From CAVTWS01 sp963738445 (GTDB taxonomy: Bacteria > Actinomycetota > Acidimicrobiia > Acidimicrobiales > SHLQ01), in the NCBI GenBank assembly GCA_963738445.1, contig CAVTWS010000015.1, forward strand, positions 434,001-498,000: 64,000 nucleotides of DNA, read 5' to 3'. A program made the translations under genes and the position numbers. Every line of letters starts with the position of its first letter. Positions within the stretch are counted from its first letter, which is position 1. Below the pieces are notes generated by a model that was not told the DNA's origin, did not search any database, and was given only the letters and a program-made list of their open reading frames with translations. This document shows positions 43,912-52,133 of the stretch, piece after piece.

Positions 43912-44490
43912 ATGCCGATCATCGAACCGATTCCGCTCGATCAACTGCCGCCCCGATCCCGCGAGATCATCGAAGGCGGCGTGGCCGAGGGCCTCTACGC
44001 CACTCCCTTGCCGCTTCAGGTCTTCGCCTATCGGAGCGCCCTGCTCGAGTCGATGCACGCCAAGCGGATCGCTCGGAACGAGCCGAGCCTGCTCGGCGGT
44101 CGCATCCACGAGCTCCTGCGCATACGCAGTGCCCAGCTCGGTGAGTGCCAGCCGTGCATGCAGTCGCGCAAGCACGATTCCATCACCGACGACGACATCG
44201 CCTGCCTGATCGGTGACGAACGGACGGACCTCGACCCGCAGGAACGCCTGGCCCTTCGATTCATCGATCTGCTGTCGGACGACCATCACGCCATCGACGC
44301 CAACTTCTACGGCGAGCTGGCTGAGGTGTTCTCCACCGCCCAGATCGTGGAACTCGGTATCGGGTGTGCCGAGATGATCGGGGTGCACCGGTTCATCCAC
44401 ACGCTCGACATCTTCGGTAGCGGTGAGCCGACCATTGCCTTCGACCCGGACCAGATCGACGCCCGCGCCGAGACGGACGCCAAGGTCTGA
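43912..44490 (+). CDS. AhpD-like (carboxymuconolactone decarboxylase family) protein
   Basis: 192 residues from ATG 43912, which has a GGGGGAC Shine-Dalgarno. All-helical protein with the AhpD-type active site GECQPCMQSRKH, i.e. CxxC followed by His, preceded by HELLRIRSAQLG. The second half (IVELGIGCAEMIGVHRFIHTL) completes the family pattern. CxxC members act as thiol-based peroxidase partners or disulfide reductases; decarboxylase function is unlikely because the redox CxxC is retained. The start at 43834 is rejected because it precedes the Shine-Dalgarno. Confidence 0.85.
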   Translation: MPIIEPIPLDQLPPRSREIIEGGVAEGLYATPLPLQVFAYRSALLESMHAKRIARNEPSLLGGRIHELLRIRSAQLGECQPCMQSRKHDSITDDDIACLIGDERTDLDPQERLALRFIDLLSDDHHAIDANFYGELAEVFSTAQIVELGIGCAEMIGVHRFIHTLDIFGSGEPTIAFDPDQIDARAETDAKV

Positions 44491-44515
44491 CGCCCCGGGC
44501 GGCCGGAGTCGAGCG

Positions 44516-45322
44516 TCAGCTCCGCACCCGGAGCAACACCTCTTGGGCCAAGGTGGCGGCATGGGTGCCGTCGGCCGAATGGATGTGCCCGAGCGACAGG
44601 CCGCGAACGCTGACCAGGCCGTGGCCGGTCACGTCATGGAGCTGCCACCGATCGGCCCGGATCGGTCGGTGGAACCAGACGCTGTGGTCGATGCTGGCAT
44701 CGACGAAGATCTCGTGGTTGCCCGGCTCGGCGAGCGGATGGAGCGATCGGCTGGCCTCGACCGGTGTCTCGTCGGACAGGAAGGCGACGCCGCACGCATG
44801 GACCACGGGGTCGTCGCCGATGTCTCCGGTGAGGCGGAGCCAGGTAGCGGCCCGGCCCCCGACGGGGGTGACGGCGTGCCGCCGTTCGAGCACCTCCGTC
44901 CAGGTTTCGGTGCTCGGTTCATCGGCGTCGGGCAAGGCCAATGCCGGGTCGATCGCGGCTGCGGGGAGATCGGTACCGGCCTCGGGACGCTGGAACGACG
45001 CCGACATCGTGAAGATGGCGCCGCTCGACTGTCGGGCGGTGACCTGCCGGGTCGAGAACGACCGGCCGTCGCGCAGTCGGTCGACCTCGTACCGGATCGG
45101 CTCGCCGAGGTCGCCGCCCCGCATGAAGTAGCCGTGGAGCGAATGCACGGTGAGGTCGGCGTCGGGTGAGGCGGCCGGCGGAAGGCAGGAATAGGCGGCC
45201 CGCAGCGCCTGGGCCACCACCTGCCCTCCGTAGACGCGGCCCCACGGGGTCGGTTCGTTGACACCCAGGAACGTGTCGGGACCATGGGGTTCGAGGGCGA
45301 GCAGCTCCCGGAAGGTGACCAC
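44516..45322 (-). CDS. tesB: acyl-CoA thioesterase II (TesB-like)
   Basis: 268-residue double-hotdog thioesterase that hydrolyses acyl-CoA to free acid and CoA. Diagnostic segments are WGRVYGGQVVAQAL near the N-terminus, HSLHGYFMRGGDLGEPIRYEVDRLRDGRSFSTRQV, and the C-terminal IDHSVWFHRPIRADRWQLHD. The catalytic Asp/Thr/Gln triad cannot be aligned by eye with certainty. The GTG at 45322 starts 8 bp after the aldo/keto reductase stop, so the two are one operon. Confidence 0.92.
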   Translation of the reverse strand: MVTFRELLALEPHGPDTFLGVNEPTPWGRVYGGQVVAQALRAAYSCLPPAASPDADLTVHSLHGYFMRGGDLGEPIRYEVDRLRDGRSFSTRQVTARQSSGAIFTMSASFQRPEAGTDLPAAAIDPALALPDADEPSTETWTEVLERRHAVTPVGGRAATWLRLTGDIGDDPVVHACGVAFLSDETPVEASRSLHPLAEPGNHEIFVDASIDHSVWFHRPIRADRWQLHDVTGHGLVSVRGLSLGHIHSADGTHAATLAQEVLLRVRS

Positions 45323-45330
45323 GGGGGCCT

Positions 45331-46371
45331 TCAGCGCGCCCGGCCCCGCCGGCGGCGAGACGGGGTCAGCTGAGGTTCGTCACGGATCGTGTCGGAGGGG
45401 TCGAGCTCGGCGGCGGGGGCCACGAGCTCGTCGAGGCGATCGAGCAGGTCTGCCTCGAGCCGGACGTCGGCAGCGGCCAGGGCGTCGTCCAGTTGCTCGG
45501 GCGTGCGGGGGCCGATGATCACGGTGCTGACCGCCGGGTGTTCGACCGCGAAGCCATAGGCCAGGTGCGTCAGTGGGAGGCCGGCCTGATCGGCGAGCGA
45601 GCGCAGCTCGTCGAGCAGGGCGAACTTGTGCTGCGCCGCTCGTCGTTCCGGATCGAAACGATCCCGGAACACTCCCGGTCGGGTGGCTCGGGACCCCTCG
45701 GGCGGTGGCGCGTCGAGCCGGTACTTGCCGGTCAGCCACCCCCCGTTGAGGGGCCCGTAGACCATCACCCCGATGCCGAACCGCTCGCACAAGGGGAAGA
45801 CCTGCCGCTCCGCGCTGCGATTGAACACGTTGTACAGGCACTGCTCGGACCGGATCCGGCTCACCGCCCGGCGCTCGGCCACCCACTGGGCCTCCACCAC
45901 CTGGTCGGGGGTGGTGGCGGACATCCCGACCATACGCACCTTGCCGGAGCGGACGAGATCGGACATCGCTTCGAGCGATTCCTCCAGATCGACCGATGGG
46001 TCCCGCCGGTGCAGCTGGTAGATGTCGATCCAGTCGGTGCGGAGCCGCCGCAGGCTGTTCTCGACCTCCCGGATGATCCAGCGCCGGGAGCCGCCCCGCT
46101 GGTTCGGGTCCGAGCCCATCGGGAAGTACACCTTGGTGGCCACGATGATGTCGTCGCGCCGGCCTTCGAGCGCCTGGCCGACGATGTCCTCGGACGCGCC
46201 CCGGCTGTAGGCGTCGGACGTGTCGATCGTGTTGATGCCGGCGTCGATCGACCGGCGGATCATGCCGACACACTCGTCGACGTCGTCGTTCGCCGTGGGG
46301 CCGAACATCATCGCTCCGAGGCTGAGCGTGCTCACGCTCACCCCGGTCCGGCCGAACGCTCGCATCTCCAT
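45331..46371 (-). CDS. aldo/keto reductase
   Basis: 346-residue NADPH-dependent aldo/keto reductase. The catalytic tetrad can be placed: Asp in NTIDTSDAYSRG, the Tyr in the same segment, Lys in VATKVYFP, and His in DIYQLHRRDP. The cofactor-binding end VSTVIIGPRTPEQLDDALAAADV is typical of AKR11/AKR12-type bacterial members. ATG 46371 is set by a perfect AGGAGG at 46386-46381, nine bases upstream; the long upstream extension is not real. It leads an operon with tesB. Confidence 0.93.
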   Translation of the reverse strand: MEMRAFGRTGVSVSTLSLGAMMFGPTANDDVDECVGMIRRSIDAGINTIDTSDAYSRGASEDIVGQALEGRRDDIIVATKVYFPMGSDPNQRGGSRRWIIREVENSLRRLRTDWIDIYQLHRRDPSVDLEESLEAMSDLVRSGKVRMVGMSATTPDQVVEAQWVAERRAVSRIRSEQCLYNVFNRSAERQVFPLCERFGIGVMVYGPLNGGWLTGKYRLDAPPPEGSRATRPGVFRDRFDPERRAAQHKFALLDELRSLADQAGLPLTHLAYGFAVEHPAVSTVIIGPRTPEQLDDALAAADVRLEADLLDRLDELVAPAAELDPSDTIRDEPQLTPSRRRRGRAR

Positions 46372-46517
46372 CGGGTCAATCCTCCTGCGGCGGGCCGTCG
46401 ACCCGAGTGGGCATTCTGACAGCTCACGCCCGAGCACGGGCACGGGCGATAGCGATGTGGAAGCATGTCGCCCACCTGGACGGCCAGTGGGGGTCCGGCA
46501 GGTGAACAGGAGGCACC

Positions 46518-48104
46518 ATGTCGGTGACAGCACATGCCGAATCAGTCGCGGGCAGCAAGGGACTGAAGGCCGGGGCCTTGGGTCTGGTGGCGACCACGGT
46601 GATCGCCGTGGCGTCGACCGCTCCCGGGTACAGCCTGGCCGCATCCCTCGGCTTCATCACCGACGAGACGGGGGTGAAGGCGGCGTCGATCATCTGGATC
46701 GCCTTCGTGCCCATGGCCTGTATCGCCGCCGCGTTCTACTACCTGAACAAGGCCGACGCCGATTGCGGCACGACCTTCGCCTGGGGCACGCGAGCGTTTG
46801 GCCCCCGCACCGGCTGGATCGGCAGCTGGGGCCTGATCATGGCCGATCTGGTGATCATGCCGAACCTGGCCGGGATCTCCGGGTCGTATCTGCTGCTGCT
46901 GTTCGGGTTGGAAGATCAGGCTTCGAATTTCGTCTGGGTCACCGCCCTCGGTTGCCTCTTCATCATCGCCATGACGTGGATCTGTTGGAAGGGCATCGAG
47001 TTGTCGGCCCGCACCCAGGTGGCCCTGCTCGGCACCGAGCTGGCCGTGCTGGGGGTGTTCGCGGCCGTCACGATCGCCAAGTCGTTCGGTGATGGCGCCA
47101 CCCTCACCCAGGCGGTCGACCAGGGCGACGGCACCACCCTCGACACGACGTACCAGAGCGTGTCGCCGAGCCTCGACTGGCTGTGGCCTTCGGGCCTGTC
47201 GGCGAGCGCGCTCACCGCCGGGCTCGTCTTGGCGGTGTTCATCTACTGGGGTTGGGACACGGCGGTGTCGGTCAACGAGGAGTGCGAGGACTCCAACCGT
47301 ACGCCCGGCGTGGCCGCGGTGATCTCCACCTTCATCCTGCTGGCGATCTATCTGCTCGTCACCTTCGGCGCCGTGGCGTATCTGGGCCCGCAGTTCCTGT
47401 CCGACAACGCGGACGATGCCCTCTACGCCGTGGGCCAGGAAAGCGTGGGCGGGTTCTTCAACAAACTTGTGATCATCTCGATCCTCACCTCGGCGGCCGC
47501 GTCGTGTCAGACCACGATCCTGCCCGCCACCCGAAGCATGCTCTCGATGGGCTCGCACGGCGCCGCCCCGAGCCGGCTGGCGTCGATCGACCGCCGTACC
47601 CTCACCCCGGCGTTCAGCACCTGGTTCTTCGGCGTCCTTTCGTGCCTGTGGTTCGTGGTGCTGGTGGTCATCCAGGAGAACACCGGCACGCTGGCCTACG
47701 ACGCGGCCATCGCCGGTGTAGGCATCATGATCGCCTTTTACTACGGCCTGTCCGGCTTGGCGTGCATCTGGTACTACCGACGCTGGCTGCTCTCGAGCAC
47801 CAAGTCGTTCTTCATGGTCGGCGTGCTGCCCGCGATCGGCTCTTCCATCCTCGGGTACATCATGGTCAAGACCCTGATCGACTCGTCCAAGGAGGACTAC
47901 GAGTACGGCCTCCTGTTCGGTATGGGAACCGTGTTCGTGATCGGAGTCGGGCTCATGTTGCTCGGCGTGCCGTTGATGGAGTGGAGCCGCGTCAAGAACC
48001 CGGCCTTCTTCACCTTCCAGGCCGATCCGGCCAGTTCGGCGCCGAATCCGATCGTCGACACGGAGCCCGCCGAACCTCTCGGTTCCTATCGGAAAGGGGT
48101 CTGA
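46518..48104 (+). CDS. APC-superfamily amino acid permease
   Basis: 528 residues with about 12 membrane helices. The first helix has the APC signature VIAVASTAPGYSLAASLG, and the middle contains CGTTFAWGTRAFGPRTGWIGSWG and FIYWGWDTAVSVNEECEDSNRTPG, both typical of amino acid/polyamine permeases in actinobacteria. The substrate is unknown. AGGAGG before the ATG confirms the start. A universal stress protein gene follows one base after the stop, so its product is probably a cytoplasmic partner made from the same mRNA. Confidence 0.9.
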   Translation: MSVTAHAESVAGSKGLKAGALGLVATTVIAVASTAPGYSLAASLGFITDETGVKAASIIWIAFVPMACIAAAFYYLNKADADCGTTFAWGTRAFGPRTGWIGSWGLIMADLVIMPNLAGISGSYLLLLFGLEDQASNFVWVTALGCLFIIAMTWICWKGIELSARTQVALLGTELAVLGVFAAVTIAKSFGDGATLTQAVDQGDGTTLDTTYQSVSPSLDWLWPSGLSASALTAGLVLAVFIYWGWDTAVSVNEECEDSNRTPGVAAVISTFILLAIYLLVTFGAVAYLGPQFLSDNADDALYAVGQESVGGFFNKLVIISILTSAAASCQTTILPATRSMLSMGSHGAAPSRLASIDRRTLTPAFSTWFFGVLSCLWFVVLVVIQENTGTLAYDAAIAGVGIMIAFYYGLSGLACIWYYRRWLLSSTKSFFMVGVLPAIGSSILGYIMVKTLIDSSKEDYEYGLLFGMGTVFVIGVGLMLLGVPLMEWSRVKNPAFFTFQADPASSAPNPIVDTEPAEPLGSYRKGV

Positions 48105-48105
48105 C

Positions 48106-48543
48106 ATGGCTGACCAGCTGTCCGGAACAGTCGTCGTCGGAGTCGGCGCCGATGGCACGGGCGACTACGCGGCGCTGAGCGCGGCGCGACTCGCCCACCA
48201 GCTCGGCTCTGCGCTCGTGATCGCCTGTGGCTACGAACCGTCGGCGCTCGGCGGAGCTCGCGGCGTGCTGCGCGAGGAGATCCAGTCGATCGCCATCGAG
48301 GAGGTCGGCGCGGTTCGCGATGCCATCGTGGCCGCGTACCCAGGTCTCGACGCCTCGGTGGAGTACGTCGCGGATCGGGCGGTCGAGTGCCTGGTGCGGG
48401 TGGCCGACGAACACGACGCACTCGTCATCGTCGTGGGCCACGGCGGTCGGGGACCCCTGTCCGGCGCGCTGCTCGGTTCGGTGACCTACGAGATCGTTCA
48501 TCGGGCGCCTCGACCCGTTCTGGTCGTACCCGAGCCCGAGTAG
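48106..48543 (+). CDS. universal stress protein (UspA family)
   Basis: 145 residues, single Usp domain. It starts TVVVGVGADGTGDYAALSAARLAHQLGSALV and ends with the ATP-binding signature VGHGGRGPLSGALLGSVTYEIVHRAPRPVLVVP, i.e. G-2x-G-9x-G-S/T, so it probably binds ATP. It is co-transcribed with the APC permease (1-bp gap). Coupling of Usp domains to transporters is common, either fused or adjacent, and suggests regulation of uptake. Confidence 0.92.
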   Translation: MADQLSGTVVVGVGADGTGDYAALSAARLAHQLGSALVIACGYEPSALGGARGVLREEIQSIAIEEVGAVRDAIVAAYPGLDASVEYVADRAVECLVRVADEHDALVIVVGHGGRGPLSGALLGSVTYEIVHRAPRPVLVVPEPE

Positions 48544-48600
48544 AGTCTCGGCTCCGCTCACCGTTCGAGCGAAACCGACGACAAACGGAGACGACATCTC

Positions 48601-49101
48601 ATGGCTCAGGTGACCCTGCGCGGCAACCCCCTCCAGACCAGCGGCGAACTGCCCGCGGTCGGCTCGAAGGCGCCCGCCTTCTCGCTGGTGAAGTCCGACC
48701 TCAGCACCGTGACCCTCGGCGACCTTTCGGGCCAGAAGGTGGTCCTGAACATCTTCCCGAGCGTCGACACCGGCGTCTGCGCGACAAGTGTCCGCACCTT
48801 CAACGAGCGCGCCGCCGGGCTCGAAGGCGCGACCGTGCTGTGCGTGTCCGCCGATCTCCCGTTCGCGGCCGGCCGCTTCTGCGGCGCCGAGGGCATCGAG
48901 AACGTGGCGACGGGCAGCACGTTCCGGAACCCGTCGTTCCTCGACGACTACGGCGTCCGCATGCTCGACGGTGGCCTCGCCGGCTTGGCCGCCCGCTCGG
49001 TCGTCGTCATCGACGAGTCCGGCACCGTCACCTACACCGAGCTCGTGCCCGAGATCGCCCAGGAGCCCGACTACGACGCCGCGCTCGCCGCACTGCGCTG
49101 A
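48601..49101 (+). CDS. tpx: thiol peroxidase
   Basis: 166-residue atypical 2-Cys peroxiredoxin. The peroxidatic Cys is in FPSVDTGVCATSVRTFN (near residue 60) and the resolving Cys in DLPFAAGRFCGAEGIENV (near 94). Both match the Tpx pattern. It reduces hydrogen and organic peroxides with thioredoxin. The N-terminal TLRGNPLQTSGELPAVGSKAPAF is typical. The gene stands 57 bp after the universal stress gene and may have its own promoter. Confidence 0.95.
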   Translation: MAQVTLRGNPLQTSGELPAVGSKAPAFSLVKSDLSTVTLGDLSGQKVVLNIFPSVDTGVCATSVRTFNERAAGLEGATVLCVSADLPFAAGRFCGAEGIENVATGSTFRNPSFLDDYGVRMLDGGLAGLAARSVVVIDESGTVTYTELVPEIAQEPDYDAALAALR

Positions 49102-49124
49102 GGCTCGCCCCGACACGGCGTTGT

Positions 49125-49147
49125 TACCGTCCGGTACAGTTCCGCTG
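49125..49147 (+). promoter_or_regulatory. palindrome and -10 element at the P450 start
   Basis: TACCG-TC-CGGTA, a 12-bp inverted repeat, occupies 49125-49136. TACAGT at 49135-49140 is a good -10 placed six bases before the GTG start at 49147, which suggests a leaderless mRNA. The palindrome would overlap the promoter core, so a repressor there could block transcription. The regulator is unknown. Confidence 0.4.
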
Positions 49148-50403
49148 TGCAAATTACGCTCGACGACATCGACCTGTCCGACCTCGAGGGGTTCTGGACC
49201 TGGCCCATCGATCAACGAGATGCCGCCTACGCGCTGCTCCGGCGTGAACGGCCGATCGCCTTCTTCGAGGAAGCCGAGATCGAGGGGTTGGACCACGGTC
49301 CGGGCTACTTCGCCCTGACCCGGTACGACCACATCCAAGAGGTCTCCCGCTCACCACAGCACTTCCGGAGCGGGTCGGGGTTCAGCATCCCGGACCTGCC
49401 TCCGGAGTTCAACGAGTTCTTCGGCTCCATGCTCAGCCTCGACGATCCCCGGCATGCCCGATTGCGCAAGATCGTGTCGTCTGCGTTCACGCCGGGGGTG
49501 TTGCGCAAGCTGGAAGACGATGTCGAACGGGCCGCGGCTGGCCACGTGGATCGGTTGGTCGACGAGGGCGGCGGCGACTTCGTCACGCTCGTGGCGGCGC
49601 CGTTCCCGCTCGAGATCATCTGCGAGATGATGGGCATCGAGCACGACGCTCGCCAGATGGTGCTGCACAACAGCAACGTGATCTTGAGCCAGGGCGATCC
49701 CGAATTCATCCCTCCCGGCGCCGATCCGCTGGCCGCCTTCCTCCAGGCCGGAGCGGACTTGGCCGCGTTGATGACCGACATGGCGACGGCCCGCCAGGGC
49801 TCGGACCGGTTCGAGGACCTCACCGCGGCTCTGGTCAACGCGGAGATTGACGGCGAGCGGTTGTCGCACTCGGATCTGGCGTCGTTCTTCGTGCTCCTGT
49901 GCGCGGCTGGCAACGAGACGACGCGCAACGCCATCTCGTGGGGCCTCACCTTCCTCACCGAGAACCCGGATCAGCGGGAGCTGTGGCGAGCCGACCTCGA
50001 CGGCGTCACCCCGACCGCCGTGGAGGAGATCGTGCGGCTGGCGTCGCCGGTTATCCACTTTCGCCGGACGGTGACCGCCGATGGCGTGACCCTCGGTGGA
50101 CAGTCCTTCGCCGAAGGCGACAAGGTGGTCCTGTTCTACCCGTCCGCCAACCGCGACGAAGAGGTCTTCGACCGGGCCCTGGAGTTCGACGTCCGTCGCT
50201 CACCGAACCACCATGTGGGCTTCGGCGGGCCGGGTCCCCACTACTGCCTCGGTGCTCATCTGGCCCGGCGCGAGATCGGTGTGCTGTACCGGGAGTTGCT
50301 GACCCGGGTGCCCGGCCTGGTGGCGACCGACAGCCCGGACCGCCTGCGGTCGAACTTCATCAACGGCGTCAAACACCTGCCGTGCTCGACGGCGACGGGC
50401 TGA
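49147..50403 (+). CDS. cytochrome P450
   Basis: 418 residues. The haem ligand is in FGGPGPHYCLGAHLAR (Cys near residue 368). The I-helix oxygen-activation motif is AAGNETT, the K-helix is EEIVR, and the RRTVTADGVTLGG region follows. LSLDDPRHARLRKIVSSAFTP is the usual C-helix motif. The overall pattern is similar to actinobacterial lipid- or steroid-oxidising P450s such as the CYP125/142 group, but the substrate is not determined. It uses separate ferredoxin partners, none of which are adjacent. Its 3' end overlaps the convergent LemA-type gene by 35 bp. Confidence 0.93.
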   Translation: MQITLDDIDLSDLEGFWTWPIDQRDAAYALLRRERPIAFFEEAEIEGLDHGPGYFALTRYDHIQEVSRSPQHFRSGSGFSIPDLPPEFNEFFGSMLSLDDPRHARLRKIVSSAFTPGVLRKLEDDVERAAAGHVDRLVDEGGGDFVTLVAAPFPLEIICEMMGIEHDARQMVLHNSNVILSQGDPEFIPPGADPLAAFLQAGADLAALMTDMATARQGSDRFEDLTAALVNAEIDGERLSHSDLASFFVLLCAAGNETTRNAISWGLTFLTENPDQRELWRADLDGVTPTAVEEIVRLASPVIHFRRTVTADGVTLGGQSFAEGDKVVLFYPSANRDEEVFDRALEFDVRRSPNHHVGFGGPGPHYCLGAHLARREIGVLYRELLTRVPGLVATDSPDRLRSNFINGVKHLPCSTATG

Positions 50404-51883
50404 CCTCGCTCGTTTCGGTGCTCCCGGTCGACGGGGTCACCTGACCTCCGACGAACTCGGCCGCGAGCGACATCCCGAACAGGCGGGCGAGCAGGGAGGC
50501 GGGGAAGACCTGTCCCCGGTCGCGCAGCGTCTCGACGGAGTCGTTGTAGAAGGTGCGGGCCATGGCGATCCGGTTCTCTGTCTGCACGAGCTGATCCTGC
50601 AGGGCTCGGAAGGTCGTGTCGGCCGTGAGCTCGGGGTACGCCTCGGCGAGCGCGGCGACCTGGCCGACGAGCGCGCCGGCGCGGGCGACGGGCGCATCCG
50701 TCCGTCGGACCGCAGCATCGGACGGTACTGCGGGCAGGTCGGTCGTCAAGGTCCGGAGGGTTGCGAGGGCCTCCAGGAGCGAGCGTTCGTGCTGGCGATG
50801 ATCGCGGGCGACCGATTCCATCGCCGGGATCAGATCGCGCCGACGGTTCAGCTCCACATCGATGAGCGACCAGGCGGCGCGAGCCCGGTTGCGGACGAAC
50901 ACGAGGCGGTTGTAGGCGAACGCGAGGGACACCAGGCCGATGACCGCGAACGCGGCACCGGCGCCGAACGCCGCCCCGACCGGTGACAGCTGGGCGACGG
51001 TCACGGCCGGCGCGCCCAGCGCCTCGCTGTTGTCGAACAGCCCGCCGGACGTGGCGGCGGCGAACACCGACAAGACGCCGGCGATGCGAGCGGTGGACCC
51101 GTACCGGCGGATGACGGACGCCTCGCCCCGCATGTCGATCAGGAACGGAGCCTCCCCTGATGGGTCGGCACCGAGAGCAGGGCGCACGGTGACCGGATCG
51201 GGACGCGCCGTACCGATCACGAACGCGGTCTCGCCGTGGGGGAGGGCGCGCTCGATCACCCGGCGGACGGGACGATCGGTGCGCAGCGACATCAGGCCCC
51301 AGTCGTCCTGAGGCCGGCGAACGACCGGATCGGCGTCCGGGCGCCCGACATCGAGCCGCTCCGGCCCCTCGTACATCAGCACGCCGGTGATGCCGGCACG
51401 GCGGGGCCAGATGGTGACCGGGCCCGAGCCGTCGTCCAGATCGAAGCAGGCCGGTCCGCCGACCTGTCGTGAGACCGTCTTCCACTGGGCCCGGCCGTTG
51501 TCCCCCTTCTCCTCGACCTGGGTCTCGTGTTCCCACCACACGGCCCGGATGCCGGAGTACGGGCACGGCACCGCCTGGTCGCTGACGATCCGTCCCGTGA
51601 CCTCGTGGAGGCCGATGCCCACGGCGCCGGTGCGGCTGGTCGGCAGATCCCGCAGGAGACGGTGGTGACTGCGCTGGTGGTACCAGACGGCGAACGTCGT
51701 GACCGCGACCACGGCCAGGGCGAAGGCGGCCAGGGTCGCCGTCGCGTTGGTCTCGGTTTCGACCACCACCGGCTCGAGCGTTTGGACGAACCGGTCGAGC
51801 CGGCCGGGACCGAAGCGGAGGGTGGCACTCACCACCATGTGGTCGGCCGAAAGGGCGTCGCGCTCAAGCTCGTGTTTTTCCAC
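50369..51883 (-). CDS. GIDE-domain / LemA-domain fusion membrane protein
   Basis: 504 residues. Following an N-terminal helix (TLAAFALAVVAVTTFAVWYH) is a GIDE-type domain, the region found beside RING domains in mitochondrial E3 ligases: IVSDQAVPCPYSGIRAVWWEHETQVEEK, then SGPVTIWPRRAG and ALPHGETAFVIGTARPD. No RING is present. A further helix pair lies near nt 51040-50890. The C-terminal half is a LemA domain: YNRLVFVRNRARAAWSLIDVELNRRRDLIPAMESVAR and ENRIAMARTFYNDSVETLRDRGQVFPASLLARLFGM. Function is unknown; probably an envelope-stress membrane protein. GTG 51883 and ATG 51838 are both possible starts. Confidence 0.85.
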   Translation of the reverse strand: MEKHELERDALSADHMVVSATLRFGPGRLDRFVQTLEPVVVETETNATATLAAFALAVVAVTTFAVWYHQRSHHRLLRDLPTSRTGAVGIGLHEVTGRIVSDQAVPCPYSGIRAVWWEHETQVEEKGDNGRAQWKTVSRQVGGPACFDLDDGSGPVTIWPRRAGITGVLMYEGPERLDVGRPDADPVVRRPQDDWGLMSLRTDRPVRRVIERALPHGETAFVIGTARPDPVTVRPALGADPSGEAPFLIDMRGEASVIRRYGSTARIAGVLSVFAAATSGGLFDNSEALGAPAVTVAQLSPVGAAFGAGAAFAVIGLVSLAFAYNRLVFVRNRARAAWSLIDVELNRRRDLIPAMESVARDHRQHERSLLEALATLRTLTTDLPAVPSDAAVRRTDAPVARAGALVGQVAALAEAYPELTADTTFRALQDQLVQTENRIAMARTFYNDSVETLRDRGQVFPASLLARLFGMSLAAEFVGGQVTPSTGSTETSEVSPSPSSTAGV

Positions 51884-51977
51884 AGGTTTGTCCCCACCTT
51901 GTACCCACGTTTCCGACGATCACCCACAGCGTCGTCCACAGGCGGCGCGCATTCTCTGGGGAACTCGCGTTCACCCC

Positions 51978-52007
51978 TTGACGCGCGTGTAGTTACACCG
52001 ATGTAAT
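51978..52007 (+). promoter_or_regulatory. promoter with overlapping palindrome upstream of nrdA
   Basis: TTGACG at 51978-51983 and TGTAAT at 52002-52007 are 18 bases apart and match sigma70-type consensus well. The perfect inverted repeat TTACA-CCGA-TGTAA (51993-52006) overlaps the -10. Transcription would start about 120 bp before nrdA, leaving a long leader. The palindrome may be a repressor site; it does not closely resemble the NrdR box as I know it. Confidence 0.55.
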
Positions 52008-52133
52008 AGGTCTTCCGGCTCAAACCACATCGCTGTGCTTTCAGCGCTGTTTTTCGGGCCCGCTCGTCGGGATGGGTCCCACGCAACGCCGCATCCCCTG
52101 TCTGGAGCGGCTCGAAGAGAGGAAGGTGGCTCG

